From the NCBI RefSeq assembly GCF_947502065.1, contig NZ_CANMYE010000001.1:310001-374000 (forward strand): a stretch of DNA of 64,000 nt. The letters run 5' to 3'. The notes under the pieces were generated by a model. It ran no database searches. It worked only from the letters and a program-made list of their open reading frames with translations, and was not told the origin of the DNA. Below are positions 58,680 to 64,000 of the stretch, in pieces (position 1 is the stretch's first letter; every line of letters begins with the position of its first letter). Origin of the DNA: an uncultured Pseudoteredinibacter sp. GTDB lineage: Bacteria; Pseudomonadota; Gammaproteobacteria; Pseudomonadales; Cellvibrionaceae. A program made the translations under genes and the position numbers.

Positions 58680-60566
58680 ATGAATATACGTGTTGCTTGC
58701 TGCCTAGCGGCAGCTTTATTAATGCCAGCTGCTTTTGCATCTGAAGAAGCTGATCAGTTGCTGTGGGGGGATACCCATGTCCATACCAAGTTATCTTTCG
58801 ACTCTTTTTTGAATGGTAATCTCAGTATTGGTCCGGAGGAGGCCTTTCGCTGGGCCCAAGGGGAGCCCCTAGTTCATCCATACAGTAAGGCAAGGGTGCA
58901 AATTAATCGTCCACTAGATTTCTTGGTAGTCGCCGACCATGCCGAGTTTATGGGTGTAATCGAGACAGCGTATAAAAGTGATGAGCACTATCAAGAGTTA
59001 GGGTTCTGGGCGGGTTTAAAACGTTGGCTCTTGACCCGTGTTTTGCGTTATAAAATTTCGGCCGGAACTGGCCATGAGATTGAATCAGATAATCAGCCTA
59101 AACCACCTGAAAACCCACAAGGTGACCCAGTAACGGATCTGAATAATGAGCCGCCCAGTGGATTCTTTGGTGATACTGAGCGCATTGAAACAACGGCGTG
59201 GAGGCAGGTTGTGGATGCAGCTGAAAAGCACAATCAGCCCGGTAAGTTTAGTGCGATTATAGGTTGGGAGTGGTCCTCAACACCAAGTGGCAATAACCTT
59301 CATAGAGTCGTGATAACGCCTAATGGCGCCAGCGAAGCTTTACGTTATCTTCCTTTTGGTTCAGATCAAAGCCAGTATCCAGAAGATCTCTGGAATTGGC
59401 TGGACAAAACAAGTAAGGCGAGCGGGTCCGAGTTTATAGCGATTCCACATAATCCAAATATTTCCAATGGCTTTATGTTTCCAGACCATCGTATCGATGG
59501 GCGTGAAATGGACAAACTTTATATTGATCAACGCCGGCGATGGGAGCCGGTTATTGAGATGACTCAGTTTAAGGGGGATTCAGAGACCCATCCTGTACTC
59601 TCACCTGATGATGTGTTCGCTGATTTCGAGCGTTACAACTTTATTATTCAGCAGGGGGCCGATGATAGTAGTTATAAGGCAAAAGCGGGCAGCTTCGCTC
59701 GCCCCGCCTTAAAGCGAGGCCTAGAGCTGGAACAGTACTATGGTGCTAATCCATTCAAGTTTGGCTTTATCGGTTCTAGTGATACACATACAGGTTTGTC
59801 ATCAGCCGAAGAAAATAATTTTCACGGAAAAATGGTAAGGGATTCGATACCTGAGAATAAAGCCGATACACGAATAGACGGCCGTGTGAGCGGATGGTCC
59901 ATGTCTGCTCAAGGTTTAGCGGCTGTCTGGGCAAGTGAGAATAGCAGACAAGCAATCTTTGATTCTTTTCGACGTCGAGAAGTTTATGCAACGACAGGCA
60001 CGCGTATTCAGTTGCGCTTTTTTGCAGGTAGTGATTTATCCAGTATTAAAAAGCTAAGCGGGACAGAGCTAAAACAAGCATATCGCCTAGCAGTTCCGAT
60101 GGGCGGAGACCTTCTGCTCGATTCTGATTCGAGTTCTCCGGACTTTTTGGTGCAAGTAAAACGAGATGAGCAATCTATCGGGCTGGATCGGGTTCAAATT
60201 GTAAAGGGCTGGTTGGATGAGCTGGGGAACTTAAGGGAAGAGGTATTTAATATCGCGTGGCACGGAGATAGGGCGCTTGATAAGAAAGGCCGACTCGTAG
60301 CAGCAAAGGTGGATATTGATCTAAGAACAGGGCGATTTAACCCTGAGCAAGGAGCTCGGCAGTTTTTTGTGAAGTGGCAAGATCCAGAGTTTAATCCGAA
60401 GGAGAAGGCATTTTATTATGTAAGGGTGTTAGAGCTGCCTACAATGCGACACTCACAATACGATGCTATTGCACTAGGTTTGAATAAAGCGAATGCTGAG
60501 CCAGCTTTAATACAAGAAAGAGCTTATTCTTCGCCAATTTGGGTAAGCAGTGTAGTTGAAGAATAA
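58680..60566 (+). CDS. Exported DUF3604 protein
   Basis: The 628-residue protein starts at ATG 58680 with GAGGTG upstream and a signal peptide ending near AAFAS. The block LLWGDTHVHTKLSFDSFLNG and DFLVVADHAEFMGV are diagnostic of DUF3604, which has PHP-like metal ligands (HVH and DH). Later blocks IGWEWSSTPSGNNLHRV and FGFIGSSDTHTG also fit. The family is widespread in marine and sphingomonad genomes, near amidohydrolases and TonB receptors, and is thought to be hydrolytic, but its activity is not known to me. It is likely part of the same uptake pathway. Confidence 0.88.
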   Translation: MNIRVACCLAAALLMPAAFASEEADQLLWGDTHVHTKLSFDSFLNGNLSIGPEEAFRWAQGEPLVHPYSKARVQINRPLDFLVVADHAEFMGVIETAYKSDEHYQELGFWAGLKRWLLTRVLRYKISAGTGHEIESDNQPKPPENPQGDPVTDLNNEPPSGFFGDTERIETTAWRQVVDAAEKHNQPGKFSAIIGWEWSSTPSGNNLHRVVITPNGASEALRYLPFGSDQSQYPEDLWNWLDKTSKASGSEFIAIPHNPNISNGFMFPDHRIDGREMDKLYIDQRRRWEPVIEMTQFKGDSETHPVLSPDDVFADFERYNFIIQQGADDSSYKAKAGSFARPALKRGLELEQYYGANPFKFGFIGSSDTHTGLSSAEENNFHGKMVRDSIPENKADTRIDGRVSGWSMSAQGLAAVWASENSRQAIFDSFRRREVYATTGTRIQLRFFAGSDLSSIKKLSGTELKQAYRLAVPMGGDLLLDSDSSSPDFLVQVKRDEQSIGLDRVQIVKGWLDELGNLREEVFNIAWHGDRALDKKGRLVAAKVDIDLRTGRFNPEQGARQFFVKWQDPEFNPKEKAFYYVRVLELPTMRHSQYDAIALGLNKANAEPALIQERAYSSPIWVSSVVEE

Positions 60567-60579
60567 ATAGGGTTGCTAA

Positions 60580-60597
60580 CGCCTCTCAAAAGAGGCG
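60580..60597. terminator. Stem-loop between convergent genes
   Basis: CGCCTCT-caaa-AGAGGCG, 14 bases past the DUF3604 stop and 20 before the end of the methyltransferase gene, with CTACTTTTAG following. Probably serves both genes. Confidence 0.65.
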
Positions 60598-60616
60598 CTA
60601 CTTTTAGTGCGAGGTG

Positions 60617-61375
60617 TTATTTGGGTTTTCGGAATTTTAATGTCCAGCGATCGGTATTACCGCTTACAGATTTGGCGCCAACTTCATAGCGAAGCTCGTC
60701 ATCTTCGCGGTAATGAATATCACTATAATCTACGAACTCAAAGCCTTGGTCCTGAATTTCTTTAATGGCTTTTACAGGGTCAAAACGACGTCGATTACTG
60801 TTATTTCCTACTTCCATATGGCGTGCAGTATGATCTACAACGGCATAAATACCACCCGGCTTTAAGGCCATCCAGGCACCCTTGTTCATAGCCGCACGGC
60901 CGCTATCGCTCAGATTATGGTAGTTACGGAAGGTAAAAACGATATCCGCGTCTTTTACGCCAATTTTGCTAAGTTCCAAATCTGAGAAACGAGCGCCTGG
61001 CTCTCGGCTGAACTTAGCGTCGTTTTCAGTGATGTTCATCTTCTCAAAGCCGGCTTTATCCGCTAGAGATTTACTAATGCGACTGGTGCCTAGAGCCGCA
61101 TGATACTCACCCTTTTCGGCTACAACTGGCACCAGTAATTTGGTGTACCAGCCGCCACCTGGGATAAATTCAACGATTTTCATATCATCTCGAAGGCCAA
61201 AAAACTCCATAGTTTCAACGGGCTTTCGATTATGATCTCGGGCGGTTTCTTTTTCAGTTCGAATATCAGCTTTCATTGCAGCTTCAATTTTGCTCTTGGT
61301 GCTATCAAAGCTGTCTGCCCAGCCATTAGCGCTAAGCGCTAGGGAACTAATAAGTATTGCGGAGCTTAATCGCAT
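60617..61375 (-). CDS. Exported class I SAM-dependent methyltransferase-like protein
   Basis: The 252-residue protein has a signal peptide (LSSAILISSLALSANGWA) before a methyltransferase fold: motif I region IVEFIPGGGWYTKLLVPVVA, an acidic strand end, DIVFTFRNYHNL and ALKPGGIYAVVDHTA. An export signal is odd for a SAM enzyme, as SAM is cytoplasmic, but this exported family is widespread in marine proteobacteria. The substrate and even the activity are open. It converges with the DUF3604 gene. Confidence 0.85.
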   Translation of the reverse strand: MRLSSAILISSLALSANGWADSFDSTKSKIEAAMKADIRTEKETARDHNRKPVETMEFFGLRDDMKIVEFIPGGGWYTKLLVPVVAEKGEYHAALGTSRISKSLADKAGFEKMNITENDAKFSREPGARFSDLELSKIGVKDADIVFTFRNYHNLSDSGRAAMNKGAWMALKPGGIYAVVDHTARHMEVGNNSNRRRFDPVKAIKEIQDQGFEFVDYSDIHYREDDELRYEVGAKSVSGNTDRWTLKFRKPK

Positions 61376-61628
61376 AATGAGATCCTAGTGTCTAATTTAT
61401 CTGTTTTAGTAGGGTTATCGCAGTCAGTTGCAATAGTTTGCTTCGGGCTAGAGATTAACATTCAAGCAGAAGATCTTAGTGTTGACTCTATCTCCTAATG
61501 CGCTAAGGTGAGCTGATATGGCGGTGAGTGGTTAAAGCTTGACGATAGATTGAACAGCTTGTTAACGGGAGTGAGCCTCACCGCCACTGCGTTTTTACGA
61601 ATCAATGTTTATTGAAAAGGATGTCTAC

Positions 61629-62045
61629 ATGCTGCCTAAAAATTATCCAGTGCTTTCTATTACTTTATCAGCGTTAGTTTTAAGCTTGGCGGCCTGCGAA
61701 GTAGTTCCACGAAACAAAGGCTATAAGAACAAACAAGATCTTCCTAGTAGACAGCTCGAAAAGTGTCAGCCCGCTACAGATACTCTGCCTGTATTTCTCT
61801 CAGGTAAGTCTCCGATTTATCCAGCGCAGAGATTAATGGCTAGGCAGCAAGGTGAATCCATTGTGTCCTTAGTGGTAGACGTTCACGGGCGCGTGAAGAA
61901 TGTAGAGGATGTTAAATCTACCCACCCAGCGTTTTTCAATCATACTGCGGCTGCGGTTGATGAGTGGACTTTTAAGCCTGCTTACCATCAGGGTAAGCCT
62001 GTTGAAGTGCAGTGTAAATTTCGCATGGGCTATTCCGTTAGATAG
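61629..62045 (+). CDS. TonB C-terminal-domain lipoprotein
   Basis: The start at ATG 61629 follows AAAAGG. The 138-residue protein has a lipobox (LSLAAC, Cys about 23) and then a TonB-type C-terminal domain (SPIYPAQRLMARQQGESIVS, then LVVDVHGRVKNVEDVKSTHP and DEWTFKPAYHQGKP). It lacks the Pro-rich spacer and inner-membrane helix of true TonB, so it is probably an outer-membrane-anchored partner rather than an energiser. It overlaps the end of the small membrane gene at 62038 by 8 bases. Confidence 0.8.
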   Translation: MLPKNYPVLSITLSALVLSLAACEVVPRNKGYKNKQDLPSRQLEKCQPATDTLPVFLSGKSPIYPAQRLMARQQGESIVSLVVDVHGRVKNVEDVKSTHPAFFNHTAAAVDEWTFKPAYHQGKPVEVQCKFRMGYSVR

Positions 62046-62304
62046 TTTTGGAGATATCGCCGATTAGGCTAACTAAAACTAAAAAAGTACCTGCGTAGCC
62101 TACAAGCGCTTGGCTTAGCTCGATTTCTTTTGCTGGAAGTGGGTTACTAAGGCTAATTACAGTGCTGCGAAGCTCTTGGAATGAGTAGGGAAAGCTAATG
62201 GTAATTAAAAAAATGCCCAAATAAGCTATGGCGTCTAGAAAATGGCCGGCATCAAGTTGAACCGCAGTGATTAGCAATAAAACAAGGGCACATGCTATTT
62301 TCAT
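62038..62304 (-). CDS. Small membrane protein, possible bacteriocin immunity protein
   Basis: The 88-residue protein from ATG 62304 (AAAAGGAAA upstream) has three hydrophobic segments (ACALVLLLITAVQ; AIAYLGIFLITISFPYS; LVGYAGTFLVLVSLIG). Small multi-helix proteins downstream of class II bacteriocin genes on the same strand are often the immunity proteins. No direct homology is recognised. A hairpin (62326-62343) separates it from the zinc-ribbon gene. Confidence 0.6.
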   Translation of the reverse strand: MKIACALVLLLITAVQLDAGHFLDAIAYLGIFLITISFPYSFQELRSTVISLSNPLPAKEIELSQALVGYAGTFLVLVSLIGDISKTI

Positions 62305-62325
62305 TTCGTTGTTTCCTTTTTAGGT

Positions 62326-62343
62326 GCCCACATCCCTGTGGGC
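62326..62343 (-). terminator. GC stem between the two small membrane genes
   Basis: GCCCACA-tccc-TGTGGGC, a 7-bp perfect stem 22 bases upstream of the 88-aa gene start. Without a T tract on the minus strand, it may be a weak terminator or leader stem. Confidence 0.5.
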
Positions 62344-62498
62344 TCAAATTATATTTAACCAAATCTGAGGTCTAATGTTTTTCCAAGGGTTTTTATTTTA
62401 CTGAAAAATCTAATGATTCAATTGGAAAAAGGCGTACTGATATTGAACTTAGTTGGTGAGTTGCTCCAGTAGAATTTTTATTACACGAAAGCTCAGTA

Positions 62499-62792
62499 CT
62501 AAATATCATTGTCCTCTACTAGCGGCGAAAATAGAGAGATCAAGGGCGTGGCTATTATGAAGCTGAATAGCCCACAAATCCATATGTCATCGCTTCTGCC
62601 AATTAGCTCGTGGAAGTCTAATAGCGACAGGGAAACGAATATAACAAAGTTCAATAACATATACTTTTTGTTATTATCTATCCATTTTGGCTTTGCTAAC
62701 TCACCACAATGCGGGCATTGACAGGAAAGAGCAGTTAATATGGATGACCTTTGGGGTAAAGATATATCAAAGTTGCATTTTGGACATTTCAT
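62499..62792 (-). CDS. Zinc-ribbon membrane protein beside bacteriocin genes
   Basis: The 97-residue protein has two CxxC pairs (KCPKCNFD and CQCPHCGE), a zinc ribbon, then two hydrophobic helices (YMLLNFVIFVSLSLLDF; WICGLFSFIIATPLISLF) and an acidic end. It lies 48 bases behind the last peptide gene, past a terminator. It may be an immunity or accessory protein of the peptide cluster; this is from position and topology only. Confidence 0.62.
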   Translation of the reverse strand: MKCPKCNFDISLPQRSSILTALSCQCPHCGELAKPKWIDNNKKYMLLNFVIFVSLSLLDFHELIGRSDDIWICGLFSFIIATPLISLFSPLVEDNDI

Positions 62793-62808
62793 GGTTTTCT
62801 GCCGAGTA

Positions 62809-62832
62809 AAAGTGGCTGTTTCCAGCCACTTT
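62809..62832 (-). terminator. Terminator after the bacteriocin-like peptide genes
   Basis: AAAGTGGCT and AGCCACTTT pair over 9 bp around a six-base loop; on the minus strand the arm ends in TTT. It follows the third peptide gene by 8 bases and would lower expression of the downstream membrane genes. Confidence 0.7.
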
Positions 62833-62840
62833 AGCCTAGT

Positions 62841-63008
62841 CTACTTTTTCAGAGCTTTTTTAGTTGCTTTGTAAGTGTAGTACCCAGCGGTTGCACCTGC
62901 AGCTCCAGCTGCTGAATAGGTAACTACTTTCCCTATAGCAATAATTACTGGTACAAATAAGAGGCCGCCAGAAGTCTGTTGCGTCTGATTTCTGCTTAGA
63001 GTTTTCAT
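62841..63008 (-). CDS. Double-glycine-leader bacteriocin-like peptide 1
   Basis: The start at 63008 is set by a perfect AAGGAGG; a longer in-frame reading from 63065 overlaps the upstream peptide gene and is not needed. The 55-residue precursor has the leader MKTLSRNQTQQTSGG (15 residues, GG at 14-15) and a 40-residue core LLFVPVIIAIGKVVTYSAAG, then AAGATAGYYTYKATKKALKK. The core is hydrophobic with a GxxxG motif and a basic tail, like membrane-permeabilising class IIb bacteriocins or class II microcins. Ten bases separate it from peptide gene 2. Confidence 0.82.
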   Translation of the reverse strand: MKTLSRNQTQQTSGGLLFVPVIIAIGKVVTYSAAGAAGATAGYYTYKATKKALKK

Positions 63009-63018
63009 TTCTACCTCC

Positions 63019-63198
63019 TTAGTCTTCCAGAATCGCGGTTGTGGCACCGCCTGCAGCGCCGGCAACAGCTGCAGCTGCTATCTTTCTGGCTGCGTATCGA
63101 GCAGCAACTCTAGCAGCAACGTGCGCCACGATTACAACTCCAATTGGAATGAGTCCACCTGTAACCTGGATTACATTAGCTTTTTGTAGTGTTTTCAT
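63019..63198 (-). CDS. Double-glycine-leader bacteriocin-like peptide 2
   Basis: The 59-residue precursor starts at ATG 63198 with AGGAGA upstream. Leader MKTLQKANVIQVTGG has the same length and MKTL opening as its neighbours. The 44-residue core LIPIGVVIVAHVAARVAARY, then AARKIAAAAVAGAAGGATTA and ILED, is amphipathic: a VAARVAARYAAR helix with regularly spaced Arg and a glycine-rich GAAGG end. It is a plausible second component of a two-peptide bacteriocin. Stop and next ribosome site overlap (TAAGGAGG). Confidence 0.85.
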   Translation of the reverse strand: MKTLQKANVIQVTGGLIPIGVVIVAHVAARVAARYAARKIAAAAVAGAAGGATTAILED

Positions 63199-63209
63199 TG
63201 GTATCTCTC

Positions 63210-63356
63210 CTATAGTAGTTGAAACTTGTGTATTGGTTTCGCGTATGGCAGTGACGGATTGGTGTATGCGTCTTTATCTAGCCTTATGTTCCAGTTTCTA
63301 TTTTTGAAATACCCACCGGAGATTAAATGCAGAGTGCTATTGCTAAGTGTTTTCAT
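63210..63356 (-). CDS. Double-glycine-leader peptide 3, polar core
   Basis: The 48-residue precursor starts at ATG 63356. Leader MKTLSNSTLHLISGG again has 15 residues ending in GG. The 33-residue core YFKNRNWNIRLDKDAYTNPS, then LPYAKPIHKFQLL, is polar and aromatic, without the hydrophobic stretch of the other two. It may be an induction peptide, a different toxin class or a third component. It lies first in the minus-strand unit, 11 bases before peptide gene 2. Its ribosome site (TAGGTAT) is weak. Confidence 0.8.
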   Translation of the reverse strand: MKTLSNSTLHLISGGYFKNRNWNIRLDKDAYTNPSLPYAKPIHKFQLL

Positions 63357-63593
63357 GTCGATACCTATATTTTCTTAAAAGGCCGCTTCTTCCTTTACAT
63401 TTGTGATTCCTATCTTGCGACATATGTAATTTAATTTTTTGCTTGATATATTAAATAAGCCATAAGTTGATTTGATACTATTTGTCATCGTTTGCCTTAC
63501 TTACCACTCATAGATTTACACTCTTTGTCTGATTCTCCCTATATTCACAGGTATCTATTATGCAAGTCTCTGAAAGTAGCTTGGAGTTGACCC
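63357..63593. promoter_or_regulatory. Divergent promoter region of the peptide and secretion genes
   Basis: This A+T-rich 237-bp spacer separates the peptide genes (minus) from the secretion adaptor (plus). It must hold promoters for both; stretches such as TTAATATATCAAG on the minus strand are candidates, but no single promoter or operator stands out. Confidence 0.5.
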
Positions 63594-64000
63594 GTGTTCA
63601 GACAAGAAGCCATTAATCAACAAATTCATAGGCTGGAAGGTCGTGTTTTACTGACTCACTCGAAGGGATTGCTTTTTTGGATTTCGATTTTCCTAGGTTT
63701 CTTTTTGGTCGCATTAGGTTTCTTGACTGTTGCGGAGTATTCAAAAAAGAACTTTGCCCAAGGCTATATTGTTTCATCCGAGGTTATAACTCGGCACACT
63801 GTGGATAAGCCCTCGCTTATTGAGGAAGTCTATGTTGCAGAGGGTCAGTTAGTGGAAAAAGGGCAGAAGCTCGCCAGTATTACTCACAATAGAATTACTG
63901 GTGACTCTGGGGTGTCTAAAGTTGAGGCGGCCATATTGAGTATCCAAAATGATCTTTCTCGTCTGTCAGAGGAAGAGCATCTCCATAAAGAGAGTACAAA
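63594..64000 (+). CDS. HlyD-like membrane fusion protein of a peptide exporter (3' end missing)
   Basis: The frame starts at GTG 63594, set by TTGGAG seven bases upstream and an in-frame stop just before (TGA 63588-63590), and leaves the window. FRQEAINQQIHRLEGRVLL precedes a membrane helix (LLFWISIFLGFFLVALGFLT), then a lipoyl-like block (VEKGQKLASITHNRITG) and the start of a coiled coil (EAAILSIQNDLSRLSEEEH). This is the CvaA/MchE-type adaptor layout used with peptidase-containing ABC transporters for double-glycine peptides. It is divergent from three such peptide genes, so the exporter probably follows outside the window. Confidence 0.85.
   Translation, partial: MFRQEAINQQIHRLEGRVLLTHSKGLLFWISIFLGFFLVALGFLTVAEYSKKNFAQGYIVSSEVITRHTVDKPSLIEEVYVAEGQLVEKGQKLASITHNRITGDSGVSKVEAAILSIQNDLSRLSEEEHLHKEST

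Noticed and set aside
63560..63616. 18-codon frame starting at the ATG 63560
   Set aside because: It overlaps the start of the HlyD-like gene in another frame, and has no GG leader or strong ribosome site; a leader peptide is possible but unsupported.

Overview
The window looks like a chromosome segment of a marine, free-living gammaproteobacterium, probably close to the Cellvibrionales/Spongiibacteraceae. The grounds are the gene order valS / acidic hypothetical / holC / pepA / divergent lptF-lptG, a FimV-type LysM protein, gltX with a tRNA-Ala(GGC) nearby, and a TonB-receptor/amidohydrolase/DUF3604 uptake cluster. This is inference from gene content; no 16S or database search was possible.

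Layout. 1-13.2 kb: a Y_Y_Y/GGDEF/EAL signalling protein cut by the left edge, an amidohydrolase, an aldehyde dehydrogenase with a glutamine amidotransferase, a TauD-like dioxygenase divergent from a TauE-like exporter, two small membrane-associated hypotheticals, an LpxR-like outer-membrane protein and a serine beta-lactamase-fold hydrolase. 13.2-29.3 kb: core housekeeping genes (valS, holC, pepA, lptF, lptG, gltX), an RDD protein, a lipid kinase, a fimV-like gene behind a CRP-like site, and tRNA-Ala(GGC). 29.2-41.8 kb: a 12.5-kb integrative island inserted at the tRNA-Ala gene and bounded by a 71-bp direct repeat. 41.8-44.2 kb: a decaying accessory zone just outside the island (HNH nuclease, HsdR-like fragment, broken winged-helix regulator). 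44.2-51.1 kb: an RsuA-type pseudouridine synthase, an old-yellow-enzyme gene with a MerR-type promoter and divergent merR, and a 1276-aa autotransporter. 51.1-61.4 kb: PadR, FAD oxidoreductase, TetR, TonB-dependent receptor, amidohydrolase, DUF3604 protein and an exported methyltransferase, with paired PadR and TetR operator candidates. 61.6-64 kb: a TonB-domain lipoprotein and the edge of a microcin/bacteriocin cluster.

The island's left half carries a tyrosine integrase, a structured non-coding region, small DNA-binding proteins, a short phage-type clamp-loader ATPase and several small unknowns, most followed by a perfect hairpin with a three-base loop. Its right half is a compact, apparently undescribed defence locus: an RHH protein, an Eco57I-type adenine methyltransferase, a DUF262 (ParB/GmrS-like) protein, an RX4H HEPN RNase and a PD-(D/E)XK protein of the DUF6602 type run leftward, and a restriction-modification controller (C) protein with two canonical GACT-TAT-AGTC boxes runs toward them.

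The right edge carries three adjacent small genes on the minus strand encoding peptides with 15-residue leaders (MKTL...GG) of exactly equal length. They are followed by two small membrane proteins and divergent from an HlyD-like secretion adaptor that leaves the window. This is the strongest candidate for a new bacteriocin system. Two of the three peptide genes are shorter than 60 codons and easily missed.
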